Of a stretch of 64,000 bases of DNA, positions 25,933-35,240 are shown piece after piece. How positions within the stretch are numbered: the first letter of the stretch is position 1; each line of letters opens with the position of its first letter. The notes beneath the pieces were generated by a model, which saw only the letters and a program-made list of their open reading frames with translations, was not told where the DNA came from and searched no databases. The stretch comes from Elusimicrobia bacterium RIFOXYA12_FULL_51_18 (lineage in GTDB: Bacteria; Elusimicrobiota; Elusimicrobia; Elusimicrobiales; UBA9959). The stretch is from positions 29,627 to 93,626 of the forward strand of contig MGVA01000061.1 in the NCBI GenBank assembly GCA_001800245.1, given 5' to 3'. The position numbers were made by a program, and so were the translations under genes.

Positions 25933-27909
25933 CTACTCGTACCTCAGCGCTTCTATGGGGTCGAGCATGGCGGCGCGAAGCGCCGGCCAGAAGCCGAAGC
26001 TTACTCCGATAATGGTGGAAAAACCGAAAGCGAATGAAATGGTTCCAAGCCCCAGCGCCGGCGGCACTTTTATAAAAAAGTAAGCCGCCCAGCCCAGGCC
26101 GAATCCCAGGCCCACGCCCAACGCCCCGCCTATCAGGCAAAGCGCGACGGCCTCTATCAGGAACTGGCTTAAAATATCCGAGTTCTTGGCGCCAAGGGCT
26201 TTGCGCAGTCCTATTTCACGGGTGCGCTCCGTAACGCTGACAAGCATAATGTTCATGATCCCTATGCCGCCCACCAGAAGCGAAATTCCCGCTATCGCAT
26301 AGACTACCAGTGAAAGTTTCCCCATGCCTTCTTTGAACATTTTTATCTGGGCGTCAAAAGTTTTGACTTCAAAGTCGTCATCTTTGTCTTCGCGCAGGGA
26401 GTGCGCTCTGCGCAGGGCCAGGATTATCTGTTTACGCGTTTCCGGAGCGTCGGCGGGGGTCTGGGCGGCCACTTCAATATAATCCAGGCGGGTAGAACCG
26501 AACATGCGCTTGGATGCGGTGTTGATGGGGACATAGGCCGTAGGTCTGCCTCCAAAGATCTGCTGCGCTTTTTCGTCCTCCGTGACCCCGACCACCGTGA
26601 AGGTGATGTCCTTAAGGCGTATTTCATTGCTGACCGCCGGTTCCGAGCCGTACATTTTTTTAGCCAGAGTCTGATTTATAACCGCTACGCGCGCGCGGCT
26701 CAGGTTCTCGGCAGGGGTGAAGAAGCGGCCTTCCACGCTGCGGTTGTTAAAAAACTTTTTATTGGATTTCTGGGTTTCGAGAGTGAAGCCTTCGCTGCTT
26801 TGGATATTGGCGTCCACGTGCTTATTGCCTACCGAGGCCTGGGCGCTGCCCTGCACTATGGGCGTTATCTTTTCCGCCAGCGGCACGCCGGACCTTATCG
26901 CTTCCACGTCTCCGTGTGTAAGGCGCCGGCTTGCCTTAAGATGTTCCTGACGCGGCATGACATAGACTTTTTTGGCGTCATCCTCTGTGCTGTTGCTTAA
27001 CAGGCTTTTCATAAAGCCTTCGCTTATGGTCATAAGCGCTATGATGGAGCCTACGCCTATAAAGATGCCCAGTATGGTTAGGGCGCTGCGCATCTTGTGG
27101 TTCCAGATGGCCTTGAAGGCCACTCTAAGCTGTTCTAATATCTCCGACGGAGTAAATCCGAGCCTGGCATCGGGTAGAGCGGTTGAACGCCTGCCGGGCT
27201 TGCCGGGAGGCGGGGTGAAACAGGGCGCCGGGACGCGGATCTCGTCGGAAACTATCTCTCCGTCTTTCAGGCGCACCACGCGGCGGGTCTGCGCGCAGAC
27301 CTCTTCGTCATGGGTGACTATCACCACGGTAAGACCGCGGTCATTAAGATCTTTTATTACCCGCATTACTTCCTGGCGGCTTTTGGCGTCCAGGTTCCCT
27401 GTTGGTTCGTCGGCCAGCAGCACAAGAGGATCGTTTACGAGCGCGCGGGCCACAGCCACGCGCTGGCACTGCCCGCCGGAAAGCTCGTTGGACTTGTGAT
27501 TCACCCGGTCGTCCAGTCCCACAAGCCGCAGGCACTCCAGGGCTTTTCGCGAATCTGTGCCGAGGCCGCTGTAAACCATGGGCAAAAGAACATTATCTTT
27601 TGCCGTCGTTCTTTTAAGCAGATGGAAAGACTGGAAGATGAAGCCTACCATCCGGCTGCGGATGGCGGCCAGCCGGCCTTCGCTGAGGCTGGCCGTAGGG
27701 TGTCCGGCGAAATAATATTCCCCGGAATCCAGCCGGTCCAGGAACCCCATTATGTGCATTAAAGTCGATTTGCCCGATCCTGATGGGCCGACCAGAGACA
27801 CCAGTTCTCCGGCTTTTATCTTGAGGGAAACTTCTTTAAGCGCTTCAACCTTAAATGAACCGGTAATATAGGTTTTGGAAACTTTGCGTATGTCTATTAA
27901 TGTTTCCAT
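25933..27909 (-). CDS. macB: MacB-type ABC transporter, ATPase fused to FtsX-like permease
   Basis: 658 residues. The N-terminal ABC domain (1-225) has Walker A GPSGSGKST, the signature ELSGGQCQRVAVARAL and Walker B LLADEPTGNLD. A linker rich in Pro/Arg (about 226-255) leads to the MacB core: a membrane helix near 275-300, a periplasmic domain of about 230 residues, and three more helices (FtsX type; GGIGIMNIMLVSVTERTREI). MacB works as a mechanotransmission pump with a MacA adaptor and TolC-type exit duct; both precede it in this operon. The start is 2 bases after the MacA stop. Substrates may be peptides, lipids or antibiotics; none is indicated. Confidence 0.95.
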   Translation of the reverse strand: METLIDIRKVSKTYITGSFKVEALKEVSLKIKAGELVSLVGPSGSGKSTLMHIMGFLDRLDSGEYYFAGHPTASLSEGRLAAIRSRMVGFIFQSFHLLKRTTAKDNVLLPMVYSGLGTDSRKALECLRLVGLDDRVNHKSNELSGGQCQRVAVARALVNDPLVLLADEPTGNLDAKSRQEVMRVIKDLNDRGLTVVIVTHDEEVCAQTRRVVRLKDGEIVSDEIRVPAPCFTPPPGKPGRRSTALPDARLGFTPSEILEQLRVAFKAIWNHKMRSALTILGIFIGVGSIIALMTISEGFMKSLLSNSTEDDAKKVYVMPRQEHLKASRRLTHGDVEAIRSGVPLAEKITPIVQGSAQASVGNKHVDANIQSSEGFTLETQKSNKKFFNNRSVEGRFFTPAENLSRARVAVINQTLAKKMYGSEPAVSNEIRLKDITFTVVGVTEDEKAQQIFGGRPTAYVPINTASKRMFGSTRLDYIEVAAQTPADAPETRKQIILALRRAHSLREDKDDDFEVKTFDAQIKMFKEGMGKLSLVVYAIAGISLLVGGIGIMNIMLVSVTERTREIGLRKALGAKNSDILSQFLIEAVALCLIGGALGVGLGFGLGWAAYFFIKVPPALGLGTISFAFGFSTIIGVSFGFWPALRAAMLDPIEALRYE

Positions 27910-27910
27910 G

Positions 27911-28873
27911 TTAATTTGCGTTTATCTCCATATTGGAGCGCTCTTTGGCTATTCCGGTTGAGTAGTAAACCGTATCGTTCTCGCTGACGCCCGATAGAAG
28001 TTCTATGGTCTTGTCGTTCGTGGCACCGACTTCCACTTTTTTAGAGATCGTTTTCTCACCTTTTGCGTCCTTAATAGTGACAAAAGCGTCCCCGTCTTTG
28101 TAAGAGATGGCTTTTTTCGGCAGGTTGAGGGCTTTTGACTTTATGTCGGTGATTATGCGCACGTCGGTAGTCATGCCGGACCGCAGGACCGGGATCTGCC
28201 TTGAGGGCAGGATTTTGACCTCGTATACCGTCACCCCTTCCTTGAGGGTGGACTCCCTTGCGATGGAAAGCACGTTGCCTTCGTATTTATCTTTTGGAAA
28301 AGAATCGAGATAGAACTCGGCCTTTTGGCTCTCTTTTACGCTGCCGATGTCGGTTTCGTCCACGTAGGTCTTTATAATAAGGCGGTCCGAGAGGATCGCT
28401 ATTTCCTTGCCCGCATTGACGGATTGGCCGGCTTCCACGGCGCGTTTGACGATCATGCCTTCGATGGGGGAAACTACGGGCGTAAGATTATAGGCTTCTT
28501 CCACCATTTTCTTTTCTTCAGGAGTGGAGTCTTTCATCTTGAGGGAATCCAGCAGGGCGGTGCGTTCGCTTGAACTTATCCAGGCCAGGATCTGGCCTTT
28601 TTTCATAATGTCGCCTTCGCGGAACAGCACTTCTTCGGCCCGGCCGTTTACGGAGGGGGTTACTAATACCCGGTTCTCCGGTTCGACTACGCCTATGGCC
28701 TGGGTCTTTATGATGAAAAGGCCTTTTGAGACCCGGACCGGGGAAAGGTCGGCCATCTTTTTCAGCTCATTCTTGGCCTTTACTCTTTTGATGCCGGCGC
28801 AACTGCCGCCGATAAGGATGAGGACGATTATGCCGAATATGAATTTCTTTGTTCTAAAAAAACTTTTTTTCAT
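27911..28873 (-). CDS. macA: MacA-like periplasmic adaptor (membrane fusion protein)
   Basis: 320 residues. Start ATG 28873 has AGGAG upstream. One N-terminal membrane helix (FIFGIIVLILIGGSCAG) is followed by the HlyD/MacA pattern: a lipoyl-like half motif (VEPENRVLVTPSVNGRAEEV), a helical hairpin, the second half (LTPVVSPIEGMIVKRAVEAG) and a beta-barrel domain (TYVDETDIGSVKESQKAEFY). The helical hairpin is short compared with MacA of Escherichia coli, so fitting to the TolC duct may differ. Lies between TolC-like and MacB genes in one transcript. Confidence 0.92.
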   Translation of the reverse strand: MKKSFFRTKKFIFGIIVLILIGGSCAGIKRVKAKNELKKMADLSPVRVSKGLFIIKTQAIGVVEPENRVLVTPSVNGRAEEVLFREGDIMKKGQILAWISSSERTALLDSLKMKDSTPEEKKMVEEAYNLTPVVSPIEGMIVKRAVEAGQSVNAGKEIAILSDRLIIKTYVDETDIGSVKESQKAEFYLDSFPKDKYEGNVLSIARESTLKEGVTVYEVKILPSRQIPVLRSGMTTDVRIITDIKSKALNLPKKAISYKDGDAFVTIKDAKGEKTISKKVEVGATNDKTIELLSGVSENDTVYYSTGIAKERSNMEINAN

Positions 28874-28887
28874 TTAAGGCTCCTAAC

Positions 28888-30156
28888 CTATTCTCCCAGT
28901 GAATTTATGAAAGCCGCGTGGGCGATGCTTAGGTCCCGTTTGGCGGATAAAAGCTGGTTTTCGGCGCTGATGAGCTGGTCTTCGACATTGCGCCACTCAA
29001 AATAAGAGGCCTGGCCGGACAGGTATTGCTTGCGCAGCATCCACGATCTGGCGTTGGCCGCCTCAAGCGAGATCCTGACCACGTCCATGTAAGACCAGGC
29101 CTGGCGCCAGGCAAGAAACGCGTCCTCGGAGTTAAGAAATACTTCATCCCGGCTGTTTTTCAGCGAGGCTTCGGCGCGGGCTTTGTCGGCTTTCGAAGAC
29201 GCCAGGTCGGCCGAAAGTTTGCCGCTGGTGAAAAGAGGCAATGAAAGGCTGGCGCCAGCGGACCAGCTCTTGGCTTTATCGGGCCAATCGGAGCCGGACC
29301 AGCTGTACTTGCCGTTGATGCCGGCCTCCGGCAGGAATCCGCTGACGGAACGGTCTACGGCGGCCCTGGCGGAGTCCAGCGAGGCGCGGGTGGAACGGAG
29401 CGAAGGGTGAAGTTCAAGGATTTTTGAGAAAGAGTCAAAGTCTTCGGGGGGGGCGGGGGGCTCAGCCAAAGCCTCCACCATGGTTCTTTCCGCAGGTGAA
29501 CGGACCAGAAGGCGGTTTAATCTGCGTTCCAGAAGGCGCAGGTTCTTTTTGTAGTCCTCGTGCTGCCACTTTGAAGTAGTATGTGCGGACTGGGTTTCCA
29601 GGAGGGCCGCTTTGTTTTCGCGGCCGGCCTCATATTTTATGCGGATTATCTCAACGTTTTCGGCGCGGCGTTTTATTATTTCGCCTGAAAGTTTTAGGAT
29701 CTCCCGCGCTTTTATGAGGTCGGAGAAAACGGTTTTGAGGTCAAGGAGCAGATTGGCCCTGATCCGGTCGTAGTCGGCCTCGGCTTTGCGGTAAGCGGCT
29801 CTGGCGGAGCGTATGGCGGCCGGCAGGGCCGGGGAAAAAAGAGGCTGGGCGGCGGAAAAACCGTATGAATAAGATTCCTCTGAGGGTGCCGGTTCGCTGC
29901 CCAGCCGGTTATAGGCGGCGTTAGCCGATACCTGGGGGAAAAGGCCTGATTTATTATACGCGATCCGGCTTCTGGCCGCGTCCATGGAACGGGCGGCGGC
30001 TAAGGCCTGCGGATTATTCCGGAGCATCAGTTTTGACGCCTCATCGAAGGAGAGCGGGGGTTGTTCCTGTGCCGATACCGCGGATGAAACGGCCAGGATA
30101 ACGAAAATGAAAAGGAAAAAAGATTTTATGGCGGTATTGCGCAATGTTCTCTCCAT
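28888..30156 (-). CDS. TolC-family outer-membrane efflux protein
   Basis: About 422 residues from ATG 30156; a TTG at 30165 in the same frame adds three residues. A signal peptide ends near VSAQE. Two OEP repeats of the TolC family are visible: long coiled helices (DEASKLMLRNNPQALAAARS, then the second copy FSKILELHPSLRSTRASLDS), separated by beta segments (YSYGFSAAQPLFSP; WSAGASLSLPLFTSG). It forms the trimeric exit duct for the MacAB pair encoded directly downstream on the same strand (14-base gap to MacA). No clear ribosome site precedes the start. Confidence 0.92.
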   Translation of the reverse strand: MERTLRNTAIKSFFLFIFVILAVSSAVSAQEQPPLSFDEASKLMLRNNPQALAAARSMDAARSRIAYNKSGLFPQVSANAAYNRLGSEPAPSEESYSYGFSAAQPLFSPALPAAIRSARAAYRKAEADYDRIRANLLLDLKTVFSDLIKAREILKLSGEIIKRRAENVEIIRIKYEAGRENKAALLETQSAHTTSKWQHEDYKKNLRLLERRLNRLLVRSPAERTMVEALAEPPAPPEDFDSFSKILELHPSLRSTRASLDSARAAVDRSVSGFLPEAGINGKYSWSGSDWPDKAKSWSAGASLSLPLFTSGKLSADLASSKADKARAEASLKNSRDEVFLNSEDAFLAWRQAWSYMDVVRISLEAANARSWMLRKQYLSGQASYFEWRNVEDQLISAENQLLSAKRDLSIAHAAFINSLGE

Positions 30157-30340
30157 AAATACCAATTATCGGGGAATAATATAGTTTAGCCTGAAACGGA
30201 CAGCGCGATAAGTGTCTTAAGGCCCAGAAACTTTTAGGAAAAAGGGCAGAAAATTATGGGCATCTAGGGCAAAAAACTTGTACGACTCTCACCCCATTTG
30301 GGGCTGCCTTTGTTGAGTTTGTGAAATAATATATAGGTTA

Positions 30341-30370
30341 TTGCCCAAGTATCCGCAACTGTGATATTAT
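30341..30370 (+). promoter_or_regulatory. Sigma70-type promoter of the dehydrogenase/symporter operon
   Basis: TTGCCC (30341-30346), 18 bases, TATTAT (30365-30370), 48 bases before the first dehydrogenase start. A CCCC-ATTT-GGGG hairpin at 30292-30303 lies upstream, in the gap shared with the divergent efflux operon. Confidence 0.4.
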
Positions 30371-30417
30371 GTACACAGATTGACTTTCAGCGGCTGTTCC
30401 CTGAATGGAGGCCAAAA

Positions 30418-31410
30418 ATGTTAAAGGTAGGTTTGATCGGCGCTGGCTTTATAGGCAATTTGCACGCTAACGACTGGCAGGCGGTTAAGGGCGCGAAACT
30501 TGTAACTGTCGCTGATATTAGTCATGACAAGGCCAAAAGACTGGCCGGCAAATTTAATTTACGTTGGACCGATAACGGGGAAGCTGTTGTCGGTGATGAT
30601 GAAATTGATATCGTGGATGTTTGTTTGCCGACCATGCTTCATAAGGAATATGTCCTGAAAGCGGCAAAGAATAAAAAACATGTATTCTGCGAAAAACCCA
30701 TCGCCAGAAATTTAGCCGACGCCGGGAGCATGGTTCAGGCCTGCAAAAAAGCGAATGTGAAATTAATGATCGGACATGTGGTCAGATTTTTCCATGAATT
30801 TGTCAAAATCAAAGAGCAGATCGAGGGCGGCGCTGTCGGCAGGGTTGGCGTGGTCAGGACATCGCGCTGCGTAGGTTTTCCTCGGTTTTCTCCGGAGAGT
30901 ACGGCCTGGTATTCCGACTTTGATAAAAGCGGCGGCGTAGCGCTGGATCTGATCGCGCATGACTTTGACTGGCTGAGATGGTGCTTTGGCGAGGTGGAAA
31001 GGGTGTACGGCCGCGGGCTGGCTCATAAGCTTAAAGACCACATTGATTATGCGCTTGTAACTTTGCGTTTTAAAAACGGAGTTATTGCGCACACCGAGGG
31101 TTCCTGGGCTGAACCGGGGGGATTCAAGACCGCGGTGGAAATAGCCGGAGACAAAGGCCTGATTGATTTTAAGAGTGACGAGGCAAAACCGATACATGCA
31201 TGGATGAAGCGGGCTGAGGGCGGTAATTCCGCTCCGGAAACGGCGGCCCCGATTCTTACAAGCCCCTACACGCTGGAGCTGCAGGAATTTGTAAACAGCA
31301 TTGTTGAAAACAGGGCGCCCAGTCCTTCGCCTGAAGATTCTATAAAAAGCTTAAAAGTGGCATTGGCCGCGCTGGAATCTATTAAGACCGGTGAGGTGAT
31401 AACACTATGA
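30418..31410 (+). CDS. Gfo/Idh/MocA family oxidoreductase (copy A)
   Basis: 330 residues from ATG 30418 with GGAGG 7 bases upstream; the frame is open to 30361 but the extension is not supported. The NAD(P)-binding Rossmann motif VGLIGAGFIGNLH begins at residue 4; EKPIARN is the conserved Lys/Pro motif of the family, and the C-terminal domain supplies GGVALDLIAHDFDWLRW with the putative catalytic His. The family oxidises sugars, inositols or amino sugars. It is very similar to the third dehydrogenase of this cluster (34242-35240), with long identical stretches such as GHVVRFF and RTSRCVGFPRFSPESTAWYS. Substrate unknown. Overlaps the next gene by 4 bases. Confidence 0.93.
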   Translation: MLKVGLIGAGFIGNLHANDWQAVKGAKLVTVADISHDKAKRLAGKFNLRWTDNGEAVVGDDEIDIVDVCLPTMLHKEYVLKAAKNKKHVFCEKPIARNLADAGSMVQACKKANVKLMIGHVVRFFHEFVKIKEQIEGGAVGRVGVVRTSRCVGFPRFSPESTAWYSDFDKSGGVALDLIAHDFDWLRWCFGEVERVYGRGLAHKLKDHIDYALVTLRFKNGVIAHTEGSWAEPGGFKTAVEIAGDKGLIDFKSDEAKPIHAWMKRAEGGNSAPETAAPILTSPYTLELQEFVNSIVENRAPSPSPEDSIKSLKVALAALESIKTGEVITL

Positions 31411-32393
31411 TTAAAATCGGAATACTTAGTTTTGCGCACATGCATGTGTGGAGCTATGCGACGTGTTTAAAGAAACTGGGCGCGCAAATTACGGGAGTGT
31501 ACGATGATGATAAAATGCGCGGCAAAAAAGGAGCCGGGCAGTTCGAGGCTAAATATTTTGCCGACTATAAAAAACTTTTATCAACGGACATTCAGGCCGT
31601 GGTGGTAGGCTCGGAAAATAGCCGTCATAAAGAACTTACCGTGGCCGCCGCCCGGGCCGGCAAGCATGTTCTGTGTGAAAAACCCATGGCCACCAGTATT
31701 GAAGACGCCCGGGAGATGATACGCGCATGCGAAGAGAATAATGTCAAATTGCAGATCGCATTTCCCTGCCGGTATTCTCCGGCGGCGCGCTGCGTAAAGC
31801 AAATGCTGGCGGATAATAAGCTCGGTAAAATTCTGGCTATCAAAGGGACAAACCACGGCAGGATGCCCGGAGGCTGGTTTGTTGAAAAAGGGAAATCCGG
31901 AGGCGGCGCGGTGATCGACCACACAGTGCATGTGACGGACTTGATGCGCTGGATGCTGGGCAAAGAGGTAAAAAGGGTGTACGCTGAAATAGATACAAGG
32001 TTTCATAAACTAAAAATAGACGATTGCGCGATGATAACCATGGATTTCGACGGCGGGATTTTCGCCACATTGGATCCTTCCTGGTCGCGGCCGAACAAAT
32101 CCTATCCCTTCTGGGGGGATGTCACCATGAAGTTTATCGGTACGAACGGAACTCTTGATCTGGACCTGTTCAACCAGAAAACAACGCTCTATAACGAGGA
32201 GCAGTTGAAAGCCGCCTGGACATACTGGGGAGATAATATCGATTTCGGTTTGGTGAAAAGTTTTCTGGACAGCATTACCGATAATACGCCGTCGCCGGTG
32301 TCCGGGTATGACGGATTAAAAGCGCTGGAAGTGGCTGTAGCGGCGTACAGATCCGCGAAAATAAAAAAACCTGTGGAGGTGCCGTTTAAATGA
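31407..32393 (+). CDS. Gfo/Idh/MocA family oxidoreductase, divergent member
   Basis: 328 residues; the ATG at 31407 overlaps the preceding stop (ATGA). The N-terminal Rossmann segment is IGILSFAHMHVWSYA, in which the usual Gly-x-Gly-x-x-Gly is degenerate (SFAHMH), as in some family members that act on different cofactors or need another subunit. EKPMATSIEDAREM and GGGAVIDHTVHVTDLMRWML carry the family motifs, with a conserved His pair. It is clearly more distant from the other two copies than these are from each other. Likely a second step in the same sugar or polyol pathway, or a regulator-like dehydrogenase subunit. Confidence 0.9.
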   Translation: MIKIGILSFAHMHVWSYATCLKKLGAQITGVYDDDKMRGKKGAGQFEAKYFADYKKLLSTDIQAVVVGSENSRHKELTVAAARAGKHVLCEKPMATSIEDAREMIRACEENNVKLQIAFPCRYSPAARCVKQMLADNKLGKILAIKGTNHGRMPGGWFVEKGKSGGGAVIDHTVHVTDLMRWMLGKEVKRVYAEIDTRFHKLKIDDCAMITMDFDGGIFATLDPSWSRPNKSYPFWGDVTMKFIGTNGTLDLDLFNQKTTLYNEEQLKAAWTYWGDNIDFGLVKSFLDSITDNTPSPVSGYDGLKALEVAVAAYRSAKIKKPVEVPFK

Positions 32394-34159
32394 ACCTGGT
32401 CCCAATTGATTGGATAGTAATTGTAGGATATCTGGCATTCTGTCTGTGGGTCGGCTATCGGTTCTCCAATAGGGCATCCAAGGACATGGAATCCTATTTC
32501 CTTTCCGGCCGCGACCTTCCCTGGTGGATACTCGGCACCTCCATGGTGGCCACCACATTCGCTTCGGACACCCCGCTCGCCATTACGGAATTTATAAGAG
32601 ACGGAGGCATATGGAAGAATTGGTTCTGGTGGTCTCTGGCTATGGGGTCGGGACTTTCCATTTTTCTGTTCGCGCCGTTATGGCGGAGAGTGGGGGTGCT
32701 TACCGATAATGAATTGATCGAAGTACGATATGAAGGCAAATCAGCCGCGTTCCTGCGCTGTTTTAAGGCCCTTTACTTTTCCATACTTTATAATGTGATA
32801 GTGATGGGTTGGGTTATAAAAGGAATGGTAACTGTGATCTCAATTACGCTAGGGGTGCCTGAGATTCCGACCATCATAGTGTGCCTTATTGTCACCCTTT
32901 TTTATACGATCACATCGGGACTATGGGGTGTTGTGATCACCGATGTTTTACAGTTCGGCGTAGCGATGGCGGGTTCCATCTTTATGGCTGTTTTCGCGGT
33001 GTCGTCGCTTGGCGGCATGTCCGCGCTTTTGGGCAAGCTCTCTCAAATGCCGGGATTCCATCCGGGAACATTGAGTTTTCTGCCCCCCGTAGATTTAAGT
33101 TCCATAAAGACGCCTTTCTCAACGGTGATGATCTATGCCTTGGTTATATGGTGGTCCAGCAACGGCTCGGATGGTGGAGGCTATATAATCCAAAGGATGA
33201 TGGCCGCGAAAAATGAAAAACATGCCACAGTCGGTACTCTTTGGTTTGCCGTATGGCATTACGCTTTGCGGGTATGGCCGTGGATCGTGGTCGGTATGGT
33301 TTCCATGGTAATGTTCCCCGATCTTTCGGCTCATGAATTCAAGGATAAGGCCGGATATCCAATGGTGATGCGGGCTGTTCTTCCCGCGGGACTTATGGGC
33401 ATTATGGTGGCCTATTTCCTTGGCGCATTCATGTCAACAATAGACACTCACACGAACTGGGGGGCTTCGTACATTATAAATGATATCTATAAACGGTTTA
33501 TCAAGCCGCAAGCCTCTGACAGCCATTACGTATTAGTGTCCCGGATTGCAAGCGTTAGTATTATGGCCATTGCCGGGTACGTGGCATTTACATGGATAGA
33601 TTCCATTTCGGAAACCTGGCAGTTTGTGTATCTTATGGGGTCCGGAATCGGTTTGGTGCTTATTTCCCGCTGGTTCTGGTGGCGCGTGAACGCTTACTCG
33701 GAGATAGCGGCTCTGACATCCTCCCTTCTTTTGACAGTGGGTTGGGTTGTTCTGGCGAAGCTGCTGCCGGATGTTCAATTCCTTGGCTATCCGCTTGGTC
33801 TGGTGCCGTTGCATGTGAAGGTTCTCGTAGTGGTTCCGGCTTCAATAATAGTATGGCTTACGGTGACCTTTATTACCAAGCCGGTGTCAAAAGAAAAATT
33901 GGCGATTTTCTACGAGAGGGCCCGTCCAGGAGGTTGGTGGAGCCCTGTGATCGGAGATAAACATTACGATGGCGAGGTCCTCTGCTTTAATTTCTTCGTG
34001 AAGTGGCTGGCGGCCCTTTTTATCATATTCGGGATATTATTCGGGCTCGGGCATATGATCTTTTTGCGATGGGCATGGGGATTTGGACTTCTGGCATTGG
34101 CGGCAGCCGGATGCTGGATACTTTACAAACTTGATATTTTGAACCTTGAAGACGCTTAG
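32390..34159 (+). CDS. Sodium:solute symporter (SSS family)
   Basis: 589 residues, almost wholly hydrophobic with about 13-14 membrane helices (first IDWIVIVGYLAFCLWVGY). The SSS-type pattern is present: FFLSGRDLPWW-like segment (SYFLSGRDLPWWILG), TFASDTPLAITEF and NWGASYIINDIYKRFI near helix 9. Members couple Na+ influx to uptake of sugars, inositol, amino acids or other solutes. The ATGA overlap with the preceding dehydrogenase indicates translational coupling, and the flanking Gfo/Idh enzymes suggest a sugar or polyol as substrate. Confidence 0.93.
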   Translation: MNLVPIDWIVIVGYLAFCLWVGYRFSNRASKDMESYFLSGRDLPWWILGTSMVATTFASDTPLAITEFIRDGGIWKNWFWWSLAMGSGLSIFLFAPLWRRVGVLTDNELIEVRYEGKSAAFLRCFKALYFSILYNVIVMGWVIKGMVTVISITLGVPEIPTIIVCLIVTLFYTITSGLWGVVITDVLQFGVAMAGSIFMAVFAVSSLGGMSALLGKLSQMPGFHPGTLSFLPPVDLSSIKTPFSTVMIYALVIWWSSNGSDGGGYIIQRMMAAKNEKHATVGTLWFAVWHYALRVWPWIVVGMVSMVMFPDLSAHEFKDKAGYPMVMRAVLPAGLMGIMVAYFLGAFMSTIDTHTNWGASYIINDIYKRFIKPQASDSHYVLVSRIASVSIMAIAGYVAFTWIDSISETWQFVYLMGSGIGLVLISRWFWWRVNAYSEIAALTSSLLLTVGWVVLAKLLPDVQFLGYPLGLVPLHVKVLVVVPASIIVWLTVTFITKPVSKEKLAIFYERARPGGWWSPVIGDKHYDGEVLCFNFFVKWLAALFIIFGILFGLGHMIFLRWAWGFGLLALAAAGCWILYKLDILNLEDA

Positions 34160-34241
34160 GGGTATTTTCCGCGTTAAATGTTCCCTGGGTTGATATGCCG
34201 GTTGAGTCTCGGTCGTGTGTTTTTTTGAAATAGGAGCCAAA

Positions 34242-35240
34242 ATGCTTAAAGTGGGTATGATAGGCGCGGGATGCATAGGAAGCCTGCACAGCGCTAACTG
34301 GCAGGCTGTTAAAGGCGTCAAACTTGCAACCATAGCGGACATCAATTCCGATAAAGCAAGAACCCTGGCAGGAAAGCTGGGTTTGCGCTGGACGGATGAT
34401 GTGAACTCCGTTTTCCGGGACAAGAGCATTGATATCGTGGATATCTGCCTGCCTACCGTTTTTCATAAAGAATATGTTCTGAAGGCGGCGAAGAATAAAA
34501 AGCATGTCTTTTGTGAAAAGCCCATCGCCAGAAATATGGCCGATGCTCGAGCCATGGTTGATGCATGTAAAAAAGCGGATATTAAATTCATGGTCGGACA
34601 TGTCGTCAGATTCTTTCGGGAATTTATCAAAATCAAAGAGCAGATTGAAAGCGGAGCTGTCGGCAAAGTCGGTGTGGTCCGGACATCCCGCTGCGTAGGA
34701 TTTCCGAGATTTTCTCCGGAGAGTACGGCTTGGTATTCAGATTTTGAGAAAAGCGGCGGCGTGGTGCTGGATCTGCTTGCGCATGACTTTGACTGGCTGA
34801 GATGGTGCTTTGGCGAAGTTGAAAGAGTGTATGGCCGGGGTCTGGCGCATAAGGCGCTAAAAGAACATATTGACTATGCCCTTGTGACTTTACGGTTCAA
34901 AAGCGGCGTTATCGCCCATGCCGAAGGTTCCTGGGCGGAACCCGGGGGCCTTAAGACCGCGGTAGAGGTCGCCGGAGACAAAGGGCTGATCGATTTTAAG
35001 AGTGACGGCGCAAAACCGATACATGTATCGATAAAACAGATAGGATCCGAAAGTGCTGCGGTGGAAACGCCGGCCGCAGCGCTTACAAGCCACTTCACGC
35101 TGGAACTGCAGGAGTTTGCAGACAGCATCATTGAAAACAGGCTGCCCACTCCTTCGCCTGAAGATTCCATGAAGAGCTTGCAAGTGGCATTGGCCGCGCT
35201 GGAATCCGTTAAAACCGGTAAGGTTGTCAGACTGCGTTAA
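34242..35240 (+). CDS. Gfo/Idh/MocA family oxidoreductase (copy B)
   Basis: 332 residues from ATG 34242 with AGGAG upstream; a start at 34215 in the same frame is not supported. Rossmann motif VGMIGAGCIGSLH; EKPIARNMADARAM; GGVVLDLLAHDFDWLRW. It closely matches copy A (30418-31410) along its length: most of the central 250 residues are identical or conservatively changed, so it arose by duplication. It differs in the segment after FKSDGAKPIHVS. It is encoded 82 bases after the symporter, probably in the same transcript. The stop codon overlaps that of the convergent EEP gene. Confidence 0.93.
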   Translation: MLKVGMIGAGCIGSLHSANWQAVKGVKLATIADINSDKARTLAGKLGLRWTDDVNSVFRDKSIDIVDICLPTVFHKEYVLKAAKNKKHVFCEKPIARNMADARAMVDACKKADIKFMVGHVVRFFREFIKIKEQIESGAVGKVGVVRTSRCVGFPRFSPESTAWYSDFEKSGGVVLDLLAHDFDWLRWCFGEVERVYGRGLAHKALKEHIDYALVTLRFKSGVIAHAEGSWAEPGGLKTAVEVAGDKGLIDFKSDGAKPIHVSIKQIGSESAAVETPAAALTSHFTLELQEFADSIIENRLPTPSPEDSMKSLQVALAALESVKTGKVVRLR

